DNA of 64,000 nucleotides, from contig NC_052351.1 in the NCBI RefSeq assembly GCF_009727055.1, positions 12,471,019 to 12,535,018 of the forward strand, given 5' to 3'. The stretch is from Benincasa hispida (lineage: Eukaryota; Streptophyta; Magnoliopsida; Cucurbitales; Cucurbitaceae). A program made the translations under genes and the position numbers. Positions within the stretch are counted from its first letter, which is position 1. Each line of letters opens with the position of its first letter. The notes under the pieces were generated by a model, which saw only the letters and a program-made list of their open reading frames with translations, had not been told where the DNA came from and did no database searches. This document shows positions 23,865 through 37,112 of this stretch, in pieces.

Positions 23865-25479
23865 TGTGATAACTTGTAGAAATACAAGTTATTGTATCTT
23901 TTTACTTGTAATAATTAGAAAAAAATTAGATGAAAATGCATTAGCTTAATATGAAACTCATGCACATAATTATACTTTATGTTCATGCATTCACAAAACC
24001 CAGTATCTTGAAAAGAATAAAATCCAACATCATAAAACACATGATTATAATGAAAAGAAGCAAAAAAAAAAAAAAAAACAAAGGAAACAAAGCTGCAACT
24101 ATGGACGCATAGAAAGAGATCAGATCGACACCCAATTTGTACGCAAAGAAACCGCGCGTTAAGCAAAAAAACACGAAAGGAGAAAACGGCATGGACGATA
24201 GATATCAGATCAAAATGCAAGTTGGTAATTGATTTGAGACATCGTGGCAAAACCAACGAATCTGTGACGTGAGCAATCAGCGTAGTAGGGCATAGAATTA
24301 AATGCAAAGGTGTCAATGAATCATTAGAAAGAGGTAAAGAAGTTCCCCTTTTGACGCCTATAAGTAGCCCATTAGAATTTTGCTAAGTAAGAGACTCCAC
24401 ATCAAGAGATTGGTTGAAGTTCTGCTTAAACTCCACTTCTTTCAAGAACTTTGAGTGAGAACTTAATCTTCTTCTTTGAAAAAGGAGAGAGGGAATTCCA
24501 TTACCACCGTTACAACCACCATTGAAGCAGCCACCATACAAGTCAAAGGAAGCAAAAGACTACGACTGGCAGCTTGACAGTTTCATTCTCTGTTCTCATC
24601 ATTTTCGTTCCTATTATTCACATTTGTATTAAGTCATTTAGGATTGAAAGATTTAATATAGATATGATTTCCACCATATTCCATCCATTCATGTCTTTGT
24701 TTTCTTAATATAGACATGGGTTGAGGAAGCCAAACTAACATTTTTTTTTTTTAAGTTTTACATAAATTAAAGTTCATCTTATTTAATGTATGCCTATTAT
24801 ATTGCTTGAATATGATTAAGAGACTGATTTAAGTAAAAAAATAATCATCTGCTTGAGAAAGCAAGTGATTGTAGATTTTATTAAACAATGAGAGAAGTAG
24901 CTTTAGAAATAAAGTTAATCTTTGGTCTTAAATTAACTTAAGTATGCATCCTAGATATAGGGTATTGTAGCTTAAACACACCTAGAGGTGAGTTCTTTAT
25001 TTTCATGTGTTAATAACATGAACATATGACTTATGCATTACTTAAGAAAATGTTAGTGAACCTTTCTCAACCCTACTTCATCAACTGATATTTCCTTCAA
25101 TTTCCTCGCATACTACTTCATTGTAGTTGTAATTACCACCATCATTTTCACTTCATTTCCACACATCATACCATTTAACACAACGTCATTCACTACCATT
25201 CACATCAATTACCATCACCCACTTCACCACTATTGTAATTTAATCCATTAGTTAGTAGAACGGAACATTCTCAATGCACACTTTCAAACAAAAACTTATC
25301 GCATTAAGACCAAGCATTAAATTCAAACGCATTTCAGTTGATTGTCCCTGTGTTCGACCTCTGACCCACCAAGACTCTATTTAGGCTTATACTTGGGTTT
25401 GAATAGATAAAATTGTGCATTTAAAGTCTATTATTCATTCTATTTAGAGGTTAAGACACGACATAAGGTTATAATTTCA
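23865..25479 (+). mobile_element. LTR of a second Ty3 family (family C), 1615 bp
   Basis: Begins TGTGATAACTTGTAG after the purine run TTTGAGAG and ends ATAATTTCA. It is related over its whole length to the 1613-bp LTR at 48401-50013. Common points are the opening hairpin, the GAAA loop, and the block 'gtccctgtgttcgacctc' near 25347. A 9-bp perfect stem (23870-23878 with 23883-23891) closes a GAAA loop at the very start. An A run lies at 24061-24078. Confidence 0.7.
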
Positions 25480-25612
25480 TCAACTAAATTGAAAAGCAAC
25501 AATTCGTTGTTACAATTAGCTTATGACCATGAACCAAATATTTTCCATCTTAGAATATTTGGATGTGTAGTATTTATTCCAATTTCTCCACCACAGCGTA
25601 CTAAGATGGATC
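25480..25612 (+). pseudogene. Ty1/copia integrase C-terminal fragment (family B)
   Basis: Reads SLLQLAYDHEPNIFHLRIFG, then CVVFIPISPPQRTKM (about 25508-25608), the conserved region after the integrase core in copia elements. It stops at the family-A LTR inserted at 25613 and continues in the same frame at 29526 (PQRRLGIYVG). On its left it abuts the Ty3 LTR ending at 25479. It is a candidate continuation of the copia element whose 5' half lies at 6536-8640. Confidence 0.85.
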
Positions 25613-28600
25613 TATTGGGTTTTATGCCCTAAAACTCATAGATAGAAAATGAAAATAATTGATTGTCATCAATAAAGAGTTATTGGTGTTATTTTGATAA
25701 GTGTCATTGATTGTATTGTATTTTTTTTCTCTTAATAATGCTAATTCCAATAAACCAACATCCTAGGTTGTCTTATGAGTCATGAACTATATGTGGAGAC
25801 ATATAAGGATCAATGTTCATGATACAGCCTAAAAAGTCTATGGTATATGGATAAAGATGGGTATCTTATTCTGGTGACATTATAGGTACAACCCATTTTG
25901 TATTTGATATAAATGCAGGATCTAACGCATTCGTGTAGGTGACATGCGAGTGGAGGTATAATATGTAATGAGTTTGCATAAAACCGAACCGTGAAACCAC
26001 TAGATGTAACTCTATTGACTAGTTAGGTTTCTCTTTCAATAGGATGACTTAGGCAACTTAGTCTTAATCCTGAGTGTATTATGAACTCTCGTTCATGAGG
26101 GATTGTCCTTTGATTTGTATAAGTGAGAATGGTCAGTTTTCCGACTCAATATGCCTACCATTTTAGGGATAAGACCATGTGGAAGCTGGGAACATAATAA
26201 GATAATATGGATTTCACTCCTTCCCGACTATAGGGTAAGTAGATGAATGCTCCCTTAAGTGGTGTCTCCGAGACTTGAACAAAGGGTCTTACCCTTTCAT
26301 TGATCGAAAGGGGTTTCCATCTAATGGTTGGACCATAAACAGGTTGTTCATTAGAGGAGCACCCGATACTTAAGGATAAAGAAGTAATTTAGGATAAAAT
26401 GGTAATTTTAACCCAGCTGATGTTGTGAACACTCGTGAAGGATTAATTTATTGTTAGTGGTCTATATCTGTGGACACAGAAATGTATATGCAATGAGAAA
26501 AGTACAATTGTGGATCTTTAGTGGAGTGTACCCATAATTAACAAATATTGATTAATGTGGTTAGTGAGTTTAGCCAATTAATCTCATATCATTAGAGCTT
26601 CTAATCTATAGGTCCATGAAATCTAGTTCCTAGCTCGTAAACGAAACTGAGGTAATTATGTCTTGAATAGAGTTTGAAATGTTCAAATTCACTTAGGAAA
26701 ATAGTATAATATATAATGATACATTATAATATAAGGTTTATATTATAATTAAATTCTATAATATAAATTTAGTTTTGGATATGATTCAAAATTAGTTTAT
26801 AAGAGAATTAAATATTTGAAGGAGTTCAAATATTAATTTAATATGAATTGGATTCATATCAAAACTAGGTTAAAATTAATGTGTATTAAATGCACATTAT
26901 GTTGGGATTGGCGTCATAAATCTGTTGTATTCTCATAGTTTGTAAACATTGTATAAACAAATTTTTATTTTATGAGCATACACTCAATCCAATAAACTAA
27001 GATTCTAAGTTATTTTATGTAATTTAAACATATATGTAGAGCATACAGGTGCATCATGATTAAATGATAACCTAAACGGTCTGTAGTAGATGGATATGGT
27101 TGGGTACCTTATCTTGGTGACACTACATATATGACCCACTTTATAGATGTTACAAGTATTGTAAAGTGCTACAAATGATCTGATCATGATTATTCGTGTG
27201 GAGACATGTGAGATGGAGTATCCTATACAAAGAGTTTGTAGAAAATCGGACCCCAAAATGATGAATCTCATTATATAACACCGTTATAGTAGAGACTTGC
27301 ATTTCACCATGACCATAGGTGACATGACCTGAATCTTGAATGAGTTGTGAACTCTTGCTTATGAAGGCGGTCCTTTGATTTGTATGGATGAGAGTGGCCA
27401 GATTGACAACACAATATGCCTACCATTTTAGGGAGTTGGGAACATAGCTACACAAGACGGAATTCATTCTTTCTCTGATGTTGGGGTAAGTAGATAAATT
27501 GTTCCCTTAAGGGCTGATTCCGGGACTTGAATAATGTGGCCACACCGTCTCCGCCCCGAGAGAGACTTGGTCATAGTTGGACTATGACTTATTGTTCATT
27601 AGAGGGATCAGTGGTACTTAAGGAGTTAGATGTAACTACAGGGGTAAAATGGTAATTCTGGTCCAACTATACTTACAAACAATTTGTGAAGGTTCATCGC
27701 ATTGTTGACTGTTTATATCCAATAGATACAGAAATATATCTATAGTGTAAAAAGTACGGCTGTCGGTATTTCGTGGAGTGACCAACAGTTAATAGATGTT
27801 GGTAATTTAATTAAAGAGTTTAATTAATTATCCAAGTACCATTGGAGCTTCAATCTATAGGTACATAAGGTCCCCTTTGTAGTTCAACAGAGATTATTAA
27901 GAATTAAGTTCTAGATTAATTTGAATTGTTCAAATTAATTGAGGGAATTAATTATATGTGATATAATTAATTAAATTAATTAGATACATTATAATATAAA
28001 GTATTTTGAGAGGAATTAAATATTTGAATATGATTTAAATATTAGTTATATGTATGAGATTCATATAATTGAATTTAGTATAAATATGATTTATATTAAA
28101 TGTCATGTAATGATGAGAGAAAATACAAACTATAGGTTATATTGTATATGATACAATATAAAAACTATAAGTTATATGTTATACTTGATATAACATATAG
28201 TTATATATGTGTGTGTATATATATATATATAATAAGTTGGTTATTATATTTATATATTTATAAACTATTTAATTTTATTTTTTGAATTAAATTAAGTGAG
28301 AGAGTTATCACAATAAATCCCTCGTACTTTTCCTCTCTATCACAAGTGAGGTTGAGGGGTTACGTAAGGGATGGTCTCAAATTGGCTTCTTCCTTCCTAG
28401 TATTGACAGAGAAGAGAAACTCTTCTTCTTCTCATCCTCTTTCCTTCTTCCAAGATTGTGTAGAGTTCACCACTCTTGCATATTCTCATTCCCAAAAGAA
28501 TACAAAAAGTTCACAAGTGGTGGTGCCCATTTGGGTTTTCAATTTTGGAGATCGAATCGTTGTTACTGGATCGAGGGACTACGTGAAGAAATTTGGCTTC

Positions 28601-29525
28601 AAGGGTAAGCGTATTTTTTTCCCTATTTCTTAATCAAGCATGCTGTAATTTTAGATTGTTAATGCATAATCTTATTTTTGTTCTGTAATTTTATAATTCT
28701 GTAAAAACTAAAATTGGGAACGATCCCCACTTCTACAACCTTTACCGGTTCCCCTTCACATTAAACTATAGGTTATGAGAGAAATACAATTGAATATATT
28801 TCAAATGTAGGCTAAATTAAATAATTGATATTTAATTTGGTAATTAATTAATTGAAGAATTAATTTAATTTAATGTAATTTAATTAAAACTATAGGTTAT
28901 GTGAGAGATGTTCATTTAAATGTAATTTGAATGAAATTATTAATTTAAGTTAATTTAATAAATTATTAATTGGTTAATTAATTAATTAAATTAGTTATTT
29001 GATTTATTTTATTAAATTAAATATTTTTTAAAAAAGATAACTCCCACGTATAGGAATTATCAGAAAACGAGGGATACTTCCCACGTTAATTCTCAGTCTC
29101 TTAGGCCTAAATAGATATAAAGACGGAAGATCTTCAAGTTGCAGAAACGTTCTGTGTAAAAAAACAATCCTCTCCAAAAATTCTCTCCTTTCTTCCTAAT
29201 TAGAGATTGGTTCCTACAAACCAATTACCCATTTTTCTCAGAGAATAGAGAGGTTCCCAATTGGTGGTGTTCATAAATCCATCCTCAAGAAGAATTGGAG
29301 TTTTTTATTCAAGTAATCAACGAAAGTAAGTTTTTTTTCCTTTTTCTTCGTAGCATTAAATCCCTATTTTTCAAAGTATGTTTAACCTAAATTTTACAAT
29401 AGATTGAGATTTTTAGGCCTATGTGTTATTCTGTAATTTTTCTTAGTGTATTTGTATTTCAATTTCTCAATTGATTTCGAGTTAGATCTTGATTATTCCG
29501 CTGCGTTAGGGCTTTTATCCCTGTA
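25613..29525 (+). mobile_element. Solo LTR (family A), split by the LTR at 26900-28758
   Basis: Left part 25613-26899 starts TATTGGGTTTTATGCCC (TG changed to TA). Right part 28764-29525 ends TTATCCCTGTA. Net length is about 2.05 kb. The target duplication is GGATC (25608-25612) and GGGTC (29526-29530). Removing it rejoins the copia reading KM-G-PQRRLG. It has no internal retroelement sequence of its own. Confidence 0.88.
26900..28758 (+). mobile_element. Solo LTR (family A) inside another solo LTR, 1859 bp
   Basis: Starts TGTTGGGATTGGCGTC and ends GTTCCCCTTCA. A perfect CATTA duplication lies at 26895-26899 and 28759-28763. The flanks join to give the uninterrupted host LTR sequence ('tgcacattaaactatagg'). 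It is in the same orientation as its host LTR. An alternating TG/TA run occurs near 28205-28232. A 95-codon open stretch at 28346-28633 is LTR sequence and is not called as a gene. Confidence 0.93.
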
Positions 29526-31922
29526 GGGTCCTCAAAGGAGGTTAGGAATATATGTTGGACATGATTCCTCATCAATTATTAAATATCTTTAAATCTAACA
29601 GGTGATGTATTTACTGCACGATTAGCTATTGTCATTTTAATGAGACAAAATTTCCAACATTAGGGGGAGGAATTAAGAATTTGGAAAAATAAATTACATG
29701 GAATGTGTTATTATTGTCTCATTTAGATCCCTGTATAGATCAATGTGAACTTGAAGTTCAAAAAATAATCCATTTGCAAACATAGTAAATCAATTACCAA
29801 ATGCATTCATAGATGCTAATAAAGTAACTAGATCACATATACCAACTGCAAATGTTCCTTTAAAAATTGATATCCTAACACAGCAAGTTATCACTAATGA
29901 GTTTGCAACATGCCAGAAGTGTGGTAGACCAGTGGGTTCCAAAGATAAAAATCCTCTAAGAAGAAAAACAGTCAATAGTAAAAAATACTTGGTTGAGGAT
30001 GTAAACACTCATAAAAAAAATCCTATCACTAATAAGGAAGGTGAAATACCTAAAGATAATAATGAGATTTCAATATATCATGACAGGAAAAAGATGGAAT
30101 CAAACTAATGTAGTTATTGACAACATTTTTACATATAATGTTGCTCTTGATATTATATCTGAAAATGAAGATCCTAGACCATCTGTTGGAAAATGTCGAC
30201 ATAGAAAAGATTGGTCCCTGTGGAAAGAAGCAATCAAGGAAAAACTAAATTCACTTTCAAAACGTCAAGTTTTTGGACCAGTAGTTCGAACACCAGAAGG
30301 TGTCAAACCTGTGGGATATAAATGGGTATTTGTGAGAAAAAGAAATAAAAATAATGTGGTTGTACGATACAATGCAAGACTATTTGCACAAGGTTTTTTT
30401 TTATAAAAACCTAGTATTGATTATGAAGAGACATATTCTTCAGTGGTGAATGCAGTTACACTAAGATTTTTAATTGGTTTGTCTATGTATGAAAATCTGG
30501 ACATGCATCTTATACATGTTGTCACAACATATTTATATAGATCTCTTGAAAATAATATTTATATGAGAATCCTAGAAGAATTTAAGATATCTGAAACATA
30601 TAAATCAAGTTCTCAAAAATTGTATTCAATAAAGTTATAGAGATCACTACTTAGATTGAAACAATCAAAACGAATGTGGCACAATGGCCTGAGTAGATAT
30701 TTATTGAAAGAATGATACCAAACCAATCCAATATGTCCGTGTATTTTTATAAAGAAATTACAATTAGGATTGCTATTATAACTATATATGTTGATGACTT
30801 AAATATAATTGGAACTCCTGAAAAGCTTTCAAAAGCAATAAAATATCTTAAGAAAGATTTTGAGATGAAAGATTAAGGAAAAACAAAAAAAATTTCTTAG
30901 CTTGCAAATTGAGCATTTAGCAGATGAAATATTTATTTATCAGTCAACTTATACAAGAAACATTTTGAAAAAGTTTTATTTGGACAAAACACATCCATTA
31001 AAAATTCCAATGGAAGTTCGTTCACTAGATGTGAACGGAGATATATTTAGACATTGAGATGATAATGAAAAACTACTTAGTCTTGAAGTACCATATCTTA
31101 GGGCAATTGGTGTACTTATGTATCTTGTGAATAATACAAGACCAGATATTACATTTTCAGTAAATTCATTAACTAGATACAATTCTTCTCCAACAAAAAG
31201 ACATCATAATGGAATTGAACATATACTCTGTGATCTCTGAGGAACAATTGCTATGAGTTCTTTTTATTCAAATAAATCAAATTTGATCTAATTAATTATG
31301 CAGATTCTAGATATTTATCTAATCCACACAAAACTAGGTCTTAAGCAAGTTATCTATTTATTTACATATAGAGGAACTACTATATCATGGTGATCAATGT
31401 AACAGAACAAAACAACCACTTCCTCAAATCATGCTGAAATTCTTGCAATTCACGAGGCTAGTCGAGAATGTTTATGTCTAAGATCAATAACTTAGCACAT
31501 TTGTAGAACATGTGGTTTGTCTTTTAGTAAAAATCTTCCAACGATATTATGCGAGGACAGTAAAGCTTGTATGTCCCAAATCAAAAAAGGATATACAAAA
31601 GAAGATACAACAAAGCATATTTTACCAAAGTTTTTCTACATTCGTGATCTTGAAGAAAATGGAGAAATCACCATACAAAAAAATTGTTCTAAGGATAACT
31701 TGGCAAACTTATTTACAAATGCATTACCTACCACAACTTTTGAGAAATTGGTGTACAACATTAGAATGCGGTGACTCAAAAATCTTAAGTAATATTTCCA
31801 TGAGGGGAAGCAAATATATTGTATTCTTTTAGAATTATTAGATTAATGTGTACTCCTTTTCCTTCACTAGGATTTTTTTTTCTTGAGACATATTTTATAT
31901 TTAATGGGCATCCAAAAGGAAG
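29526..31922 (+). pseudogene. Ty1/copia integrase end, RT and RNase H (family B)
   Basis: Continues integrase from 25612 (PQRRLGIYVGHDSSSIIKYL), then a linker and RT from about 30160 (KLNSLSKRQVFGPVV, EGVKPVGYKWVFVRKRN). The catalytic YVDD is intact at 30786-30797. RNase H is readable to about 31780 (CEDSKACMSQI, SKDNLANLFTNALPTTTFEKL). The longest open runs are 121 codons (30041-30406) and 85 codons (31517-31774). Stops and frameshifts separate them. The run ends with AATGGGCATCCAAAAGGAAG (31903-31922), a polypurine tract before the 3' LTR. It is the better preserved relative of the copy at 1844-3430. Confidence 0.87.
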
Positions 31923-32418
31923 TATTATATATATTACAAAATAGATATCCAATGCTTAATGACATTCTTTCACTAACCCATGTGTATTTATGCATGTTGT
32001 CCATATATGCTATAAATACAAACTTTTAATGTCCATGTAATTCCACCTCATACTTGCCAAATTGTCTATAAATAGTGACATTTAATAGATTTAAAAAAAC
32101 AAGTGGATTCTGATCCAAGTCGAGTTTTTCATTCTGGTGCAAAAGGCTTCTCGTGGGTCCTTTTTCAAGCCTACCTGTTGAAGTTGCTTAACTTGGTAGA
32201 GTTTAGCATTCCCATTCTTTAGCTAATGCATATTGGTAAATTTTGAAGATATTTTTTGGAGAGAAATTTCATAATTTTCAATTTTCTCTAATTTCTCTTA
32301 TTTTGTTTTTTTGTTTTTATTTATTTATATATATGTTTTATTATATGTATTTTAATATTATATTTTTGTAATATTCGTGTTTTCGTTGTGCCTCATTTTT
32401 TCCCTCAATTTTATAATA
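31923..32418 (+). mobile_element. 3' LTR of Ty1/copia family B
   Basis: About 495 bp, starting TATTATATATATTAC after the polypurine tract and ending TTTTATAATA. It matches the 384-bp LTR at 6536-6919 except for an extra segment of roughly 120 bp at about 32097-32226 that the other LTR lacks. A TATAAATAG box lies near 32072. The flanking bases do not give a clear duplication of AAATT, the 5 bases left of 6536. Confidence 0.72.
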
Positions 32419-32771
32419 ATATATAATTTTTAGTTTGCAAAAATTAATCTTATAAATATTAATTTAATCTTTTTCTTATTTATTTTTTTATCTTTGTTCT
32501 TTTAACATTAGTTTATTAATTTCAAAAGTTATGTTGTAGCCTATGAACGTAAAATGAATGAATCATTTTGGTCATTCTTATAATATTTTTGCAGCTAATA
32601 TCTATTTGTCAAATGTTTGTCTCTAACTTATAACTTCAAATCATGCTCAAACATGTTAATGCATAGCGTCATTTATTTTTTTAAAAAAAATAAACAAAAT
32701 GGATTCTTTTTATTTTTTTTTTAAAAAAAGTAAGAATTAAAATGGACACTTTAAAACTGCAAGGATTAAAG
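32419..32771. other. AT-rich intergenic spacer
   Basis: No gene or clear element. It contains T and A runs (32667-32740) that form a weak inverted repeat, and ends with TAAAG (32767-32771), the target site of the next LTR. Confidence 0.5.
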
Positions 32772-33455
32772 TGTTAGGGTTGATGCCTTAAATCTCGTAG
32801 GGTCCTATAGTTTGTAAACATTGTATGAACAAATTCTTTATGTAATTAATAATATATAATATTTTATTCACTTTATCTATAAAATATGTGATATTTTAGT
32901 TGCATTAACCACAAACCAATAAACTAACATCCAAGGTTATTGTTGTAACTTAAACATGTATGTGGAGACATAGAGGTGGATCATATTTAAGTGATAACCT
33001 AAATGGTCTGTAGTATATGGATAAGGTTGGGTATCTTATCCTGGTGACACTGCGAGTATACCCCACTTTGTAGATATTACAATTGTTGTAAAGTGCTACA
33101 AATGTCTGATCCTGATCATTCATGTATTAGAAATGCGAGCTGGGGTATTCTATACAAAGAAGTTTGTATAAGACCGGATCATGAAATGTTTAGTCTCATT
33201 ATATAACACCATTCATTATAGAGCATGACCTCAATCCTGGGTGAGATGTGAACTCCTGCCTATAAGGGCGGTCCTTTGATTTGTATAGGTAAGAATGGCC
33301 AGATCGCCGACTCAACAAGCCTACCATTTTGGGGATTCGTCTGATTGGGGAGCTGGGAACCTACACAAGATGGAATTTACTCCTTCCCCAAAGTAGAGGT
33401 AAGTAGATAAATTGCTCCCTTAAGGACTGATTCCAGGTCTTAAACAATGTGGCGC

Positions 33456-35506
33456 TGAAGGAAATCTAAACATAGAGATCCTGTGAGCAGAAGCGGATTG
33501 TTCCAAATCCTATTGAGAATGAACACAAACAATTACAGTCTTACTCGAAAACGATTATGTATAATAAGTAAATTACAACATGCTTCTTTAAAAGACTGAA
33601 CAGGGATAGAGTATACAAACCTTTGAAGACTCTTCTTCAAGTATCTCTCGATCGTTCAACAAATCGTTCAATCAGTATGAACTCGAATGCAGTGATCAAA
33701 ACTCGATCTCAACGAATATCTGAATGAACCTCGATCCCAATCGAGTCCAACTCAATCCTCGAATGGAACTAGAATGGCACCACAATGGTTACCTTTGTAT
33801 TTTCCGTGTGAGAATCCAGGAGTTGTGGGCTCTATGGTTTTGGATTGAGGAAAGCAGGAGGTAGATGATCGAGTAGACGATCGAGTAAATGGGAGATGAA
33901 TGTTGTTTATCGTATAGACGAAATACTCGATCGTTTAGAAAGATGAAGCCTATCATATAGACTTTGCTACTCGATCGTATAGCAACGAGTAAGCATGTAA
34001 CTACCATATAGTAAATTCATAACTCGATCGTGTATGCTCTTTATGCTATCATTTAGTAAAACACTTTTACTTGATAGTATTTTTGTGAGATTATTCCGAA
34101 TGAATCATCAACTGAATTTTGGAAAACCATTTTCCTTTTATCTCACAGTTATCATAAAACTTCCAATAACCTCCCACTCAATTCGGTTATTAGAGAAAAA
34201 AAATAATTAATATCATATAATTAATATGTTATAAATAAATATAATAACCAACTTATCATATTATATTTATAACCTATAGTTTTAATATTTCATCATATGA
34301 AACATATAAACCATAGTTTTTTTTTTCTATTTTATGGTATTTAATATAAATCATATTTATATTAATTCCTCCAATAAATGTATCTAATACATCATATCAA
34401 TTATATCACATATAATTGAATTTTCTCTTGTTAATTTGAACATTTCAAATTAACCCAAAATTTGATTCTCAACTTGAACCCATTGAGCTATCAATGGGAG
34501 CTCATGGACCTATAGCTTGAAGCTCCAATGGTACATGAATAACTGATTAAACTCTTTAATCACGAGATCACCATCCGTTAACTGTTGGTCACTCCACTAA
34601 AGACCGACAGTTGCACTCTTCACACTACAGATATATTTCTATGTCCATATGACTAATCAACAGTGCGATGACTCTTCACAAATCGCTCGTAAGTACAACT
34701 AGGATAATTCACCATTTTGCCCTGTGTAGTTACATTTAACTCCTTAAGTACGACTGTTTTCTCTAATGAACAATAAGTCGTAGTCCTACTATGACTAAGT
34801 CCTCTCGGGCTAGGAGAGGGTGTGGCCACTATTTTAAGACCCAGAATCAGCCCTTAAGGGAGTAATTTATCTACTTACCCCTGCTTCGAGGAAGGAGTGA
34901 ATTCCGTCTTATGTACCTGAGTTCCCAACTCCTCAATCAGACGAATCCTCAAAATGATAGGCTTGTTGAGTTGGCAATCTGGCCACTCTCACCCATACAA
35001 ATCAAAGGATCGCCCTTACAAACAGGAGTTCCCAACTCACTCAGGATTAAGGTCATGTCACCTATGGTCATTCTAGTGAAATGTAAGTCTCAATTATCAA
35101 CGGCGTTATATAAAGAGACTAACCATTTCGTAGTCCGGTCTTATACAAACTCTTTGTATAGGATACCTCCGCTCGCATGTCTCCATATGAATGGTCTGGA
35201 TCAGACTATTTGTAGCACTTTACAACACTTCTAACATCTACAAAGCGGGCTATATCCGTAGTATCAACAGTATAAGGTATCTTGCCTTTATCCATCTACT
35301 ATAGACCATTTAGGTTATTACTTAAGGCATGATCCACTTGTATGTCGCCACATACATGCTTAAGTTACATGAAATAACCACAGATCTTAGTTTATTGGAT
35401 TCGAGTAAATGCGTATAAAATAACATTTATTTTATAATAACAATATGTTTACAAAATTTTTACAAACTACGAGACTACCAAGAGAATTAGGATATCAATC
35501 CCAACA
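33456..35506 (-). mobile_element. Solo LTR (family A, antisense), 2051 bp
   Basis: Left end TGAAGGAAATC, right end ATATCAATCCCAACA. The target duplication is GGCGC (33451-33455) and AGCGC (35507-35511), with one mismatch. It is inserted in a family-A LTR of the opposite orientation. A CGATCG/GATCGTTTAG cluster lies at 33858-34085. A hairpin CCTCTCGGGCTAGGAGAGG lies at 34801-34819. Confidence 0.92.
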
Positions 35507-36324
35507 AGCGCCACACCCTTTCCTAGCCCGAGAGGGGTTTAGTCATAGTAGGAGTAAGATATATTGTTCATTAGAGGAATTAGTGGTACTTAATGAGTTA
35601 GATGTAACTACAAGGGTAAAACGATAATTTGGCTCAACTGTACTTACGAGCAATTTATGAAGGGTCATCGTATTATTGATTAGTTATATCCAATGGACAT
35701 AGAAATATATCTATAGTACGAAGAGTGTAGCTGGTGGTCTTTAGTAGAGTGCCCGATAGTTAATGGATGGTGGATAATGTAATTAAAGAGTTTAATTAAT
35801 TATTCACGTACCGTTGGAGCTTCAAGCTGAAAGTCCATAAGGTCCCCTTGATAGCTCAAAAGAATGTAGTTGAGAATCCATTTTTGGGTTAATTTGAATT
35901 GTTCAAACTAATAAGAAGGAATTTAATAATGAATTTCAATTATATATGATATAATTGTTATAATGTATTTGATACATTGTAGTTTAATTGGAGGAAATAA
36001 ATATTTGAATGAGATTCAAATATTATTTTCTATGAATGTGATTCATAGTTATTAATTTAATATAAATATGATTTATATTAAATGCCATAAAATCAAAAAA
36101 AAGAAACTATAGTTTATGTTGTATGTGATACAATATTAAAACTAAAGGTTGTATGTTATATTTGATATAACATATAGTTTAATATAAATATAATATGATA
36201 AGTTATTTATCATATTTATTTATATTATTTTATTATTTTTGAATAATAACTTCCTCTTCTCTCCAACCACCTTAGTGGGTGGTTATTGTGTTTTGTGGTA
36301 ATACTAGAAGAAATTCGGGCGACA

Positions 36325-36530
36325 TTAAAGATAGTGTTATTAAAGCCCTTTAATGTCAGTTGCCTTTAATGTCGGTTTTAAACGGACATTAAAGCTTCAA
36401 TAACACCAATAACACAGCCTTCAATGTCGGTTGCAACCGACATTGAAGGTCTTTAATGTCAGTTGCAACCGACATTAAAGGTCTCGACATTAAAGGTCTT
36501 TAATGTCAATTGCAACTGACATTAAAGCCT
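36325..36530. repeat. Palindromic subterminal repeats of the CACTA-like element
   Basis: Repeated TTAATGTCGGT and ACCGACATTAAAGG units in both orientations, six or more copies, some forming near-perfect hairpins. In CACTA elements subterminal repeats of this kind bind the transposase; that role is inferred here. Confidence 0.75.
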
Positions 36531-36720
36531 GTTTTTTTTTAATTCTTAACCGACATTGAAGTTCGAATCTGTCCATTTTTTTTAAATTCCATTATCGAAT
36601 CCATTTTTTTTGGTCAAATAAGTTAAAAATGACATTATATGTCTCGTGTTGGGTCAGGAAATGTCCGTGTTTTTATATTAAAAAGTATAAAAAAAAATTG
36701 CATGCGAGCCCATCAATATT

Positions 36721-37112
36721 TGTCTTCCACCTATGAATGTATCCACAAACAAGAAATCATATTTCCAATCTATTACATATACTCATCAATATTTGTCTTC
36801 CACCTATGAACTTATCCACCAAAATTTGCAAAACAATACCAGAACCAGACTTTCATAGAATACAGCTTACACCAAAGCCATCATTTCTCTCATTCACAAA
36901 TATCAATTAATACTAATTCCATGAATAAACAAGAATCACAATACCAGAATCACAATACCATGAATACAACTTCTAATGATAAACAAATCATGTCTTCCAC
37001 CTATAAATTTATCCACAAACAAGAATCACAATACCAAAACCAGACTTTCATAGAATATTTTTATACCAAGCCATCATTTCTCTCATTCACAAATATCATT
37101 AGTACTAATTCC
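36721..37112. repeat. Direct repeats inside the CACTA-like element
   Basis: The phrase TGTCTTCCACCTATGAA or a close variant begins three copies, at about 36721, 36793 and 36990. The second and third share a long tail ('cagactttcatagaata', 'ccatcatttctctcattc') over about 125 bp. The spacing is 72 and 197 bp. The function is unknown. Confidence 0.75.

Noticed and set aside
28346..28633. 95-codon open stretch in an LTR
   Set aside because: The same LTR region in other copies is interrupted and not conserved as protein.
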